Position numbers and translations under genes: made by a program
Assembly: GCF_000143415.4 (NCBI RefSeq)
Contig: NW_003314340.1
Span: 800,161 to 864,160, forward strand
Direction: 5' to 3'
Origin: Selaginella moellendorffii
Lineage: Eukaryota; Streptophyta; Lycopodiopsida; Selaginellales; Selaginellaceae
DNA length: 64,000 nt
The notes under the pieces: generated by a model
What the model saw: only the letters and a program-made list of their open reading frames with translations
Databases searched by the model: none
Told to the model about the DNA's origin: nothing
In this document: positions 21,489 through 33,120 of the stretch, in pieces
Layout: the number at the start of each line of letters is the position of its first letter
Position numbering within the stretch: position 1 is the first letter of the stretch

Positions 21489-22550
21489 ATGGTGGCCGGG
21501 GATTTGTCCCCTGATTTAGGGCGCCCCAAATTTAGGGTTCCCACTAGCAGCGCTTCTTCCTCCTCGAGCGAGGCGGCGGGGGCGTCCATCGACGAGGGCT
21601 TCTCCGCGCCCGCCGCCACCGATGTGATCTCCTTTGATGAGTTTCTTCTCAGCGCGATACGAGGCAACCGCGAGCAGCAACCGCAGCAGCGGAGGAATCG
21701 GCGGCGGCACTCCACCGCGGCGGGGTCTCCGGGCAACAGCTCCGAGGAGAGCGACGATCGCGAGGGCGGCGATGGCGGCAGGAGCCGCCGGCGCCGCAAG
21801 AGCTCCGACGACGCTTCTCTCGGGGGCGGTGGTAGCAGCACGACCTCCCCCAGCGCCGCGCAGGTCTCGGGCGAGGAATCGCCGGGATTTCTAGCGCCCC
21901 AGCAGCAGCAGTCGGATCAGGAGACCCAGCACCCACTCTATCGAGGGATCCGGCGGCGCAGCTGGGGCAAATGGGTCTCGGAGATCCGGGAGCCCAAGAA
22001 GAAGACGCGCATTTGGCTGGGATCCTTCCCCACGCCGGAGATGGCCGCTCGAGCTTACGACGTGGCCGCGATCAGCCTCAAGGGTCCCAAGGCCGTGCTC
22101 AATTTCCCCGAGTTCGCGTATTCGCTTCCACAGCCGGCTATGGTGTCGCCCAAGTCGATCCAGCAGGCCGCCGCTGCCGCCGCCCTGGCATTTAGCTCCT
22201 GTTCTCTGGGAACTTCCTCCTCGTCGCCCACGAAAGCATCGTATCGGAGCTCCCTTGCATCGTCCACCTCGTCCCAGCAGTACCACTACTCGAAATCGCC
22301 CGAGAATGTGGCAAAGCCCTGTTCTTCCTCCCAGGGATCGCGATCAGGCGGCGATTTGGCACCGGCATTGCCTCCGATTAGCGAGGGCCAGGTGAATTAC
22401 GTGGACGAGGATATGATCTTCAACATGCCGGATGTAGTCACGGATATGGCTCAAGCGATGCTTCTCGCGCCGCCGCGATTGAGCCAAGAACAGAGTGACG
22501 AGGAGGATGAATCGGGCGAGGAGGCATCGATTTGGAGCTATCGAGACTGA
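21489..22550 (+). CDS. AP2/ERF transcription factor, DREB subfamily (A-4-like), copy 2
   Basis: Intronless, 354 residues from the first in-frame ATG (21489); the frame is open further upstream but has no earlier ATG. A low-complexity Ser/Arg/Gly-rich N-terminal half is followed by one AP2 domain ([45 protein letters not shown]). The C-terminus repeats the copy 1 motif as [19 protein letters not shown] with QAMLLAPPR and ends ASIWSYRD, the LWSY-like ending of A-4 DREBs. It differs from copy 1 mainly by its long N-terminus and Ser-rich linker. The two genes lie about 4.6 kb apart and point away from each other. Confidence 0.92.
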   Translation: MVAGDLSPDLGRPKFRVPTSSASSSSSEAAGASIDEGFSAPAATDVISFDEFLLSAIRGNREQQPQQRRNRRRHSTAAGSPGNSSEESDDREGGDGGRSRRRRKSSDDASLGGGGSSTTSPSAAQVSGEESPGFLAPQQQQSDQETQHPLYRGIRRRSWGKWVSEIREPKKKTRIWLGSFPTPEMAARAYDVAAISLKGPKAVLNFPEFAYSLPQPAMVSPKSIQQAAAAAALAFSSCSLGTSSSSPTKASYRSSLASSTSSQQYHYSKSPENVAKPCSSSQGSRSGGDLAPALPPISEGQVNYVDEDMIFNMPDVVTDMAQAMLLAPPRLSQEQSDEEDESGEEASIWSYRD

Positions 22551-23196
22551 TCCTCGACCACACTCGATCTCGTGGGAGGCAATCGGTAGCCTTAGATCTT
22601 GCGCGAGCGATTGAAACGCTAGAGAGAAAATCTAGTGTAAAATATTTCTATTTGGGATGAACACGAAGAACAGTTTAGCTAGATACGCTCCTAATCGTGT
22701 TTGTTATATCTTAAGCGGGCTAGATAATGCATGCTTGTTATATTTAAGTGTTTTTATTATATCTTAACCCGCCAGGACACACACGTTTGCATTAGCGAGC
22801 CACTTATCCAAATACAAGGAAGCTTCATGGTGGGCCGGGTAATTTCCTGGAAGCTGCTTGTGAAGAATCACGTGTTTAAAGGACAATGGGAGATTTATTT
22901 GTGTGTGTGTGGAGATACGGCATAGCTGTGTCCAAGAAGCAAACAAACAAAGTCGCCGGGCAACTTGCTAAATTAGATGCCGCGAAGATTCGTTCGTTCC
23001 AATGGAATCTTTACAAAAATGCATGGAGGAAGAAGAAAGGAAGGTGTGTAGAAAAACTGAAGATTCGATTCTATGATCGTGGAAAGCTCTCATCCAGAAA
23101 GCCGTGATTGACCGCTTCAAAGATATGGCACTAAAAAGGCGGAAGTTTTCAAAGTAAGAAAGATAAAAAGGAGTCGTTTGTTTGTTTGCCCTGGCT
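22551..23196. other. Intergenic between DREB gene 2 and AUH-like gene
   Basis: The 3' flank of the DREB gene with several TTAAGC and TATATCTTAA steps. No gene, tRNA or repeat recognised. Confidence 0.55.
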
Positions 23197-24623
<1,427 letters not shown>

Positions 24624-25038
24624 ATGGAATGTAAGTCTCTGAAGATTTCTAAATGCGTCTTTTCTTTCTAACCGTCGTATCCACTCGCGGAATGAGAGTG
24701 TTCTTAGCACATACACGGTGTAAAGGATTGTACACGCTCCCGAAGTATAGCGTTTAGCTCGCTACACAGGTTGCATCCCGTTCCACAGCGGGTGTTTAGA
24801 AAGAGGATCTGCCAGGTGGTTGATAATGATCGGCATTCCTGACGAAAAAGTTTCTTTGACGGAAGAAGCAGACGATTTTTGGACGATGAGGTACGTTTTC
24901 TTCTATGATCAAAGTTCTCGATCACCTTAAAACTCTTTCAGGGACGACCAAAATAAACGCCGGCGTTTAAATAGGCCTCAGCGGATGGTTTAGAAACTGA
25001 ATAGCGCCGTTTCGATTCGAGCGCTTAGAAAACAAGCC

Positions 25039-25300
25039 ATGTTTCGATCTTTGGAGAGATCAGCTCTCTCGGAAGCTGGTTCTGGATTTGTGGTGACTAT
25101 GGGGCTTGGGTAAGTTCCACTTGCGTTTGTTGATTTCGAAGTTGAGATTTGCGTCTTGCAGTTGCAGATTTTTTTTGTCGGCGAACCAGTGCACGGGAGC
25201 AATTTTGGATGACCCATTATCTCCATTGACAAGTAAGGTACTCGTTCCTTGGACCGCCTTCTTGGGTGTCCAAAGAGAAACGAAGGGCATGGAGATCTAA
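25039..25300 (+). CDS. Candidate small gene, two exons, unknown product
   Basis: ATG 25039; exon 1 ends at 25109 (CTTGG, GTAAG donor), and TCTTGCAG opens exon 2 at 25162. The joined frame reads MFRSLERSALSEAGSGFVVT, then GCRFFLSANQCTGAILDDPL, then PLTSK, and can run unspliced through VLVPWTAFLGVQRETKGMEI to a stop at 25298-25300, or splice at GTACTCG (25238). No domain recognised. It could be a separate short gene or non-coding leader of the PPR gene that follows. Confidence 0.35.
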
Positions 25301-25382
25301 TTATGTAAGTGAATTAGAATGTACCCTGGCTTGACGAGTAGCTCCGTGTCTCGACAAGAATGTCCTGGAGAAACGAGCTGGA

Positions 25383-28276
25383 ATGATGAAATGTGGTGCG
25401 AGACCAGGAGCCCCAAGCAGCGTAAGAAGTAATTCTACTCTTTTCTCGGTTCTGACGTTTTGATTTTGCAGTGCTCAACTTCTATTCAATGGAGCACTTC
25501 ATCTAAATGCGTCGGCCGCGTCTGTGCTCACACTGCTACAGACTGCTCCAAACCCGCACAGGAGAAAAAAGACAAGGATGTCTCGTCCCTACTATGTTCT
25601 TTAAAGGCGTCCAGAAGCATTGCCCAGGTTCGCAGAATTCATGCAGGCGCTGTAGAAACCGGAGTGTCCTCGAACGTTCGCATTGCAAGCAGCTTAATCA
25701 GGATGTATGCCAAGTGCGGCAGCATGTCGGAGGCCCGAGAAGTCTTTGACAGTATCCACCATCACGACGTGGTATGCTGGACCGCACTGATACTGGGATA
25801 TGTGGAAAACGGACAGGGAGAAGTGGCCCTTGGCGTTTTACTACAGATGCATCGCTCAGGCTGCAGTCCAAATGCTCGAACTTTCACAGCGGCGTTCAAG
25901 GCCTGCACAGTTCTAGCAGCAAAGGAACCGGGCATGCAAGTTGATGGAAAGACGCTGAAACTGAAGGCTTTGGAAAAAGGCATGGCTATTCACTCCCAGG
26001 CTCAGGATTTCAGTAGTGGAGATGCTTTCATTGGAAGTACTCTGGTAGAGATGTACTCCAAGTGTAGGAGCATGGTGGACGCTCACAGGGCCTTCGATGG
26101 GACACAGCATCGTGACGTAGTGCTCTGGACGGCATTGATGGTTGGCTACGTTGAGAACGAGCAGTATGCGACAGCGTTAGAACTACTTCAAGCCATGCAG
26201 TCCAACGGCTGTATGCCAAATTCTCGAAGTTATGTGGCTGCTCTCAAGGCGTGCTCGAGTCTTGCTGCTAGAGAAGAAAGCAGGGAGATAGATGGAGGTT
26301 TCGTGAAACTGGTGGCACTGGAGCAAGGCATGGCTTTGCATTGCCAGGCAGCTCAAAGTAACAAAAGTGGCAGTGGGGATTTGTTCGTGGGTAATATCTT
26401 GATCGACATGTACTCAACCTGTGGAAGTATGGTGGATGCGAGAGCAGTGTTTGACAAGATGGAACGTCACGACGTCGTCTCGTGGACAGCTCTCTTGTCG
26501 GGGTATGCTCAAAATGGGGATGGTGACACAGCGCTTGAGTTATTTGCAGCGATGAAGTCTGAGCCTTGTCTCCCAGATGCTCGAACGTTTGTTGCTTTAC
26601 TGAAGTCATGTGTTGCCCTTGCTGGTAGAGAAAAGCCAACGCCTGTCCATGGAAAGCTTGTGAAAGTTTGCTCGCTTGAGAAAGGGATGGCCATCCACTG
26701 TGAAGCTTCAAGCAGCAACTGTAAGTTCGATGTTTTCTTGGAAAACACTCTGATTGATATGTACTCCAACTGTGGCAGTGTGATGGACTTCAAGCTCGTC
26801 TTTGATCAGATGCAACGCCGGGATGTTGTGTCATGGAATGCGTTGATGCTTGGGTACGTTGAGAATTCGGAGTGTAAGGCTGCCTTACAGATGTTTTCGT
26901 CAATGCAGGAGGAAGGCTACAAACCAAACAGCCGAACGTTTGTTGCTGCAGTGAAGGCTTGCATCGGTTTGGCATTGGCCGAAGATGACACGAAAGTGGA
27001 CGGGAGGTTCATGAAAATAGGCGCCCTGGAGAAAGGTATGGCTATTCACTCTGAGAGCATGAATAGATTATGTGACTCGGATGTTTTTGTTTCCAGTAGT
27101 CTGATCGACATGTATGCAAAGTGTGGAAATATGATAGACGCCTCCAAGGTGTTTAACAAGATAGATCGACCAGGTGTGGTACCGTGGACGTCATTGATAC
27201 TGGGATATGCGGAGAATGGGAAAGCCGAGCTTGCGCTGGAGCTTTTCGTAGCCATGCAAGCAGAAAAGTGCCAGCCAAACTCTCAGACATTTGCTGTGGC
27301 TTTCAAGGCCTGTGCTTGGCTAGCAGAGAAAGAGGAGTTCACAGAAGCTGGCCAGGGGAAGCTTGTGAAGCTGGTTTCTCTTGAGAGAGCTTTTGCTCTT
27401 CATTCTCGAGCCCCGAGGGTACAGAACTTCGCAGACAGCAGCACGGTGGTCGTGGAGATGTATGCAAAGTGTGGCAGCACAGTGGACGCTCGGCGAGTTT
27501 TGGACGAAATGGAGTGCTGGAATCCAGCGTCCTGGTCAGCTCTTCTTGTGGGACACACCAGAAATGGAGAACTTGATGAGGCGATGGAACTGCTGTCCAC
27601 CATGCCTAAGTCGAGAGGAGGAGATCCACGAACTCTAGCAGCAGCACTCAAAGCTTGCAGTAGTGTTGGGGCCTGGCAACTGGGACGAAAAGCTCATGCA
27701 GAGATTTGCCGCTGTGGACTGGAGAGCAACCAAGTCATAGCGACATGCCTGGTTGACTTCTATTGCAAAGTTGGAAGTGTGGTTTCGGCTCAACAGGTTT
27801 TTGACTCAATGTTGTTGAAAGATCTTGTGGCTTGGACAGCACTTGTAGCTGGATATGGTCGCCAAGGAGATGCTGCCTCCATGTTTGAAAGCTTTCACAG
27901 CATGCGAGATTTTGGCCTTTGTCCTGATAGTTTTACATTCCTTTCGATCATCAGTGCTTGTAGCCATGCAGGACTTGTGAAACAGGGAAAGGAGTGCTTG
28001 TATGCAATGAAGATGAAATATGGGATTTGTCCTAGGCATGAGCACTACCATGGAGTGATTGATCTCTTGGGACGAATAAACCATTTGGATGAGGCAATGA
28101 TGGTGTTAGAATCTATGCCTCTAGAACCGAGCTGTGTAACTTGGACTACCATTTTGAACGCATGTAAGAAGTGGAAAAATATCAAAATTGGGAAGATTGC
28201 ATATAATGCTTTGGTGAAGATTGATAAAAGGAACAAAGCTGCATATACACTTATGGCTAATTTATATGGAAATTAA
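25383..28276 (+). CDS. Large PPR protein, PLS class, C-terminal extension cut by frameshift
   Basis: The body, 25472-28276, is one uninterrupted frame preceded by a GATTTTGCAG acceptor and has no in-frame ATG for more than 200 bases. A fitting first exon is 25383-25421 (MMKCGARPGAPSS, GTAAG donor), giving about 947 residues. At least ten PPR blocks are visible, each with an SLIRMYAKCGSM or TLIDMYSNCGSV type helix, then DVVSWTALLSGYAQNG, then an F(V/T)AA(L/F)KAC helix. A distinctive insert KLVxLExGMAIH recurs between blocks. The end, NALVKIDKRNKAAYTLMANL, is the E-motif start, then a stop. The remainder of an E/E+ region lies in another frame at 28285-28455. Organelle RNA-binding, probably editing or processing, is inferred. 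It is a close relative of the gene at the left window edge. Confidence 0.9.
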
Positions 28277-28284
28277 CATTTGCA

Positions 28285-28455
28285 TGTTTGGTGAAAGAAC
28301 AAATGTTAGCGGCTGTGACCAAGAAAGCACCAATGAAGCACTCCATTATAATATGTGAAGATAAAAAAGCTCTTATTCAATACCTCAATTTTGGTGATAA
28401 TGTTTCTCATCCCACTACTAAACAGATCAAGTGGAATCCCATGCACTGCACATAA
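28285..28455 (+). pseudogene. Out-of-frame E+/DYW-start remnant of the PPR gene
   Basis: Directly after the PPR stop codon another frame reads ACLVKEQMLAAVTKKAPMKH, then SIIICEDKKALIQYL, then NFGDNVSHPTTKQI and stops. The order and spacing match the E to E+ to DYW junction (KKEPGxSWIEVxxKVHxFxxGDxSHPxxxEIY). So a frameshift at about 28268-28282 truncated the protein. No downstream DYW zinc-binding deaminase motif (HSE, CxxCH) was found. Confidence 0.7.
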
Positions 28456-28695
28456 ATTTCATCTTTACATGACATTGTAAAAAGAAAGTTATAGAATATT
28501 TATCTCAAACAATATAAATTAATTGTTAGAAAAATGCCTTTATATCTTCTAGACTTCTGCAAAGCTCTAATCTCTTCTCTTGTATCCAAGGCCCATGCAA
28601 GACCCAGCAATTCCATTTCCTAGAATTGGACCTGAAGTGAAGCTCACTAGATTGGAGAACAATGATCTTCGCTTCAAGTCCTTTGCTTTTCGAAA

Positions 28696-28863
28696 ATGAT
28701 AGAGCTCAACATCGCAAAAAAGATGGTGGGTTTGAAGGCTTTCGAGAAATACAAGAGTAGTCTAGACTCTGAATCCTCGGCTGTTACGTCGCCCGCGAGC
28801 CTTCTCAAACCTGCACCCTCCCGAGCGGCCTGGGATACGCACAGCAAGAAAGAAGAAAACTAA
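28696..28863 (+). CDS. Short unrecognised ORF
   Basis: 55 codons, MIELNIAKKMVGLKAFEKYK, then a Ser/Pro stretch, ending HSKKEEN. No domain, no homologue recognised and no promoter evidence. It may be spurious. Confidence 0.2.
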   Translation: MIELNIAKKMVGLKAFEKYKSSLDSESSAVTSPASLLKPAPSRAAWDTHSKKEEN

Positions 28864-28873
28864 GAAACAGGGA

Positions 28874-29205
28874 TTACTCTCTTGTGTCCAGTGTGGCCAG
28901 AAGCGCGAGCTCGTCGAACGTGAGGCATTTTCTTCCGGTCCTCACGCGAGTACCACTGTCATCTGCGAGTCTGTCATTGTCGACAGCGATCTTAAACTCC
29001 TGTTTCACCATATTTTCCATGTCCATGGCGAGGCGGGAGAGTGACATTGTGATTTTACTCAGGTCCTTCTGACCAAGGAAAGTAAGAAAATGCGTGAGAA
29101 ATCGGCAACCGCTATAGATCCAATGCCAAATCACACGCACTCACCTTGACGAGCAGCTTGAGGTAGGCTAGCGGATCCAATTCCTGGCTTGACCTAGATG
29201 AAAGC
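28874..29205 (-). pseudogene. Two-exon fragment of unknown gene
   Basis: On the minus strand an exon SRSSQELDPLAYLKLLVK (acceptor CATCTAG at about 29194, donor GTGAGTG) joins, across a 70-base intron ending TTGGTCAG, to KDLSKITMSLSRLAMDMENM, then VKQEFKIAVDNDRL and CLTFDELALLATLD, with a stop at 28874-28876. The chain looks like the last two exons of a real gene, but upstream (29206-29450) holds no further exon I can identify. It is either a truncated relic or the tail of a gene with a long intron. Confidence 0.4.
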
Positions 29206-30318
29206 AATATTTTAATTTTTTTTAAAGTTAAACCTGTTTAGTTAGACAAATGAACTTGATATTGAATTAAATCAAAGGGAAGCGATGTGTCTTTTTCTAC
29301 CAGAGTCGTAGGGTACACGATGTGCTAACCAAACTATACATCACGCCTACATGGGACTGATGATGCCACTCCGTGACGCCCATATTTTTTTGCTTTTTTT
29401 TTGGCTTTGTTGCTATCTGAGCTTGTGTTGCTACTTTCATGATTGGGAAGCAGACACATTCAGCTGAATGCATTGACTATCAGTCTTGAATATTTGTCCT
29501 TTGGGCCATCAGTCGAGTCACTATTCTCCACTCAACTCCACCCCCACTCCACTGATCCCAAACATTCCACCGGAGATAAAAACATTCCACTGGAGATAAT
29601 CTCAAGAACTTTTGGCGTGATTTTCGATCCGCCAGAGACGAGTCCATCTCCTGCAAGTTGAAGGGTCAGGGGCCTTTTACTTTAGTCGAATTACTTTCGA
29701 TTATTATTACAAGCTCTGCTCCAAGCAACATTCATTTCAAATGCAACATGAGTGAAGGAAAAGGTGGCGGTCATCTCTTTCAAAAAGGTGGAGCACAAGC
29801 AGATGTTGATTGCTGGGAGCCCGAGAAACTGCGGAAGAAAGCATACAAAAAGAAAAGCAGGAGAACTCTTTGTCAACGATATTGGAATGCCATACGTGGT
29901 ACACATTGTGGCCAGCCAGCGAAAGAGGGCAACGTACAAGACGCTTTCGTGAGTCGCGAGGTTTTCTTCGCTGGGCATGCCACCGACCTTCGAGTCGAAC
30001 GAGCTCACGAGATTATGTGTCGGAACTCAATACTGCAGCTTTTCCGCTCTCATGTTACGCGTGGAGCAGAGGTTTCTCCATCGCAGCCTCCAAGATTCGA
30101 TGGACCTTTGACAAAAAGACATGCCCAAGATTTGCGACTGCGAAGTCTGGGCAGCAGAATTGGCCAACTTCATAGCTCCATGACTCCAAACTCCCCATCT
30201 TTCCAAGGCTCCAAACCAGGAATGGACCGCTCAACATTGACGCATGCATGTGGTGTTTACGCCCAAGATGAGTTCTTCAGAATTGCTTGATTTCCTTCTG
30301 TTATCTTAAGTTTGTGTG
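29206..30318. other. Unassigned region with protein-like fragments
   Basis: The + strand reads VAVISFKKVEHKQMLIAGS, then PRNCGR and AGELFVNDIGMPYVVHIVAS (about 29755-29950), which looks protein-like but lies inside overlapping frames of similar length, and no start or splice chain is convincing. A 16-base near-repeat, ACATTCCACxGGAGATAA, occurs at 29564 and 29583. Otherwise nothing is recognised. Confidence 0.3.
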
Positions 30319-30549
30319 ATGGACTTTGTATCTAAGGTGGCAAAGAAAAAACAAGACGAGGGGCTTCTGAAAGGGATGGATGCACGCCTATCGCATGCCT
30401 TTGACGTTTCAAACCAATCCGGTGCGCTGTGTGTAATGAAAGGTATTAAGCTGTTTGCTAGCGCTGTAGTGAAGCCTGAAGCTTCGGAGCTGCTGGGAGT
30501 TGCGGGCCGAGTTGAAACGTCTGGATGCATCGATCGATGGATGGGTTGA
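30319..30549 (+). CDS. Short hypothetical protein, 76 aa
   Basis: ATG 30319 to TGA 30547-30549. Reads MDFVSKVAKKKQDEGLLKGM, then DARLSHAFDVSNQSGALCVM, then GIKLFASAVVKPEASELLGV. Charged helix-like N-terminus; no known domain. It has no introns. It could be a small gene or the only exon of a larger one. Confidence 0.35.
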   Translation: MDFVSKVAKKKQDEGLLKGMDARLSHAFDVSNQSGALCVMKGIKLFASAVVKPEASELLGVAGRVETSGCIDRWMG

Positions 30550-31874
30550 TGTACCAAAGTGAAACATCTCCATCGCATCACGGCATATGTAGATCTCGAT
30601 TTCATCAAACTGGGGGGGTTTAGATGCCGTGCAATTTCACTTGTTCCACACATTTTTTTGGTGTGCTCCTTGAGAGACCATCTTCGTTTCCCCGACGCAC
30701 AGGCCGTGGTAGTTTGATTTGTTTGGTGGTGGCCGTAAAATATTTCTTTGAAGTCCAAAGTTTTTGTATCTGTCGACCCAGTCCTCTAGTTTCGATTCCG
30801 ATCTGATAGACTCACACATATACGAATGTATAAACAGAATATGCACTTATAATTTCCGGCACGGCTTTGACCACTCTAGACGGTAGCTTGTTCACGAATC
30901 CTGATCATTATCCAAATGCAACTTGGTAAAGCAAAGACTTCCTTTTCATTACATCACCATAACTTTCCGGCAGTTCGTATAATATGACAAGCTCGACGAT
31001 GGTCTTTCTCGGTGGCACTGCTGTAGTGCAAATATGTTAAGAGAGCTTGGATAGGCTCTCCATCGTCGTCTGGAAATCACGTGGCAAGATTCTCATGCGT
31101 GCTCTGCTCTTGGAATTTCTGGGAGTGTCTTGTCCGACTGTCTCCTTCGCTGTGATCTTCTTTTCTCTTTTGGTTAAATTTTTTTTCCTTGGTGGTACAC
31201 TTGAATCATTTGGAAACAACCAAAGGTACCGTATACATATCGATTAGCCGAGAAACTATCAAACTTCAAATGTATAATTTGACTGGATTGCTGCTGCTGA
31301 CACAACGAATGATCAACGCTGGAAAACCCATAACAAAATACTTAGTGAGAAGTTTTGATAAGTATTTAAGCTCAGGGAAGCTTCTCTTTCAGTTGCCGAA
31401 ATTGTGGAGATTTTAAATCCAAGGCCGTTAGCTGTTCGAAAACCGACACCATTGCGAGGCGGGCATTTTGCAAATTTTTAGCAAAAACCACACCGTGTTT
31501 CTGTCCCAACACGCTTGCTAAATTGTTATTATAATTCTCCCACTGGAAAAAGCTGGCTAAGCCAAGAAGCCACAAGTTTGTTTGTCGGGAACAAGGATTT
31601 GGGAGCTTCAAACCCAGGAAAAACCACGTCAATTTCGTGGGAACCTTTCCCGGATTCCTTCTCCGAAAAGCCAAAAAAACGGCCCAGAGAGGAAAAAAAG
31701 AAGAAAAACTCCTTGCACTTCCATCTTTGATCCCTAAGCAGCCGCCGCCAAGGATATCCCCTCCATGGATGGGGAATCTCAAGGCTTTTGTCGACGTGGG
31801 AAACGACGAGTGACAAAAGGTGGCGGTGAAAATGAAAATGCCACACAGAAAAGTATAGAGACAAGAGAGGGTTT

Positions 31875-31921
<47 letters not shown>

Positions 31922-33120
31922 GAAACGTTGTTATATGAGCCATCAGAATTGTTGGTTGGCTGGCTGGCTGGATTGGATCGAAGGGAACCAACAAATTTTG
32001 GGGAAGAAGAGGGCGAGAAGCCATGAATAACTGTGAATTGATCGACCCCATGGATCGATCTGGAGAAAGATTGATGGAGAAAGAGATTCAAGCTACATTC
32101 ATGAATGTTTCTCATTCAGTGTGGGTACAAGCGTGGTTTTTGTCTGTTTTTCGCGTGGGCGTGTTTGTATATAGAACAAAGTAGAAGAATTGTTCATGGA
32201 TGTCCTCTATTCAGCTGAGTATCCAGCACCACCACCGTATTGACTTTGAAGGCAAAATTATAATATACTATTTGATCAAGAGACAAAGTTTAGAGGTAAG
32301 AACAGGAAAAAAAAAACGCAGGGGGCGCTTTTGTTCACATTTGATAAAAAGGTATAGTTTCCGCGGGTTGGAAGTATGCACGCAATTCCCTCAATACCAA
32401 TGAAACCGACACCAAAACTAATTTAGAATTTCTACTTCAGAGAGAAAACATTAAGGGTACAAAAGTAATAAATAAAAATAATAATAAACAAACCAGCGTG
32501 AATTATGCTCCAATCATATGGCTGCGGCGCAGTCAAGTTTACTCCAATCCAATGCGTCTCTCCAAGTTAGAACATTTCTAGCTAAGCATGCTTTAGTTAA
32601 TATAATCTGTAGTTTAACCAGATAAAAATAATGAGAGGATAAGAGTAAAGAAAATATTCCATTGAATTAAAAATTCATCAAAGTCCGAGTCAAATAAATT
32701 GTTACTTGTGTAGGTTGAGGGCTCATTTCCAAGAAACACTGGTGAGTGAGAAGTGCTCCTACTTCGAGCAGCCATTCTTTCTCCTGTTTCGATATAGTCT
32801 TCTCTCACACACTCCATCATCACAGTGCGCACGAACACATCGAGAAAAGATAGAATTAGGATCAATCAATCAATCGCGGCGTCAATCATAGTTTGTCCAC
32901 TGCAGGACCAGGGCCGCGAGAAGAAAAAGAGAAGAACGAAAAAGGGGGGCTGGGATTCGGGAAGAGCTCGAGCTTTGATTGAGTTGAATTCCATTGGCGG
33001 TGGTGTCGCTAGCAAAAGCTTCGATCAATCTCGAGGCTCACGTTCGGCTTTGGAGGGAAGAAGAGAAGGAGAAGAGGAAGTTTGTTTTGGGTCGTCATTC
33101 GAGAGGGATTTGTTCTGAGC
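30550..33120. other. Long NAC upstream region, no gene seen
   Basis: 2.5 kb without a supportable gene. It contains a (CT)n tract at 31878-31917, a GGCTGGCTGGCT run near 31960 and AT-rich parts. The 247-codon minus-strand frame at 31372-32115 is carried through the CT repeat (giving REREREREREK) and has no domain, so I do not call it. The last few hundred bases are the probable promoter and 5' UTR of the NAC gene. Confidence 0.5.
31878..31917. repeat. (CT)n microsatellite
   Basis: About 40 bases of CT repeat interrupted once by CG, upstream of the NAC gene. Confidence 0.95.

Noticed and set aside
29658-30290. 210-codon plus-strand frame
   Set aside because: No recognisable domain, competing frames of equal length on the same strand, and no splice or start support.
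31372-32115. 247-codon open frame on the minus strand
   Set aside because: It runs through a CT microsatellite (REREREREK) and has no domain, splice context or start consensus; open by chance.
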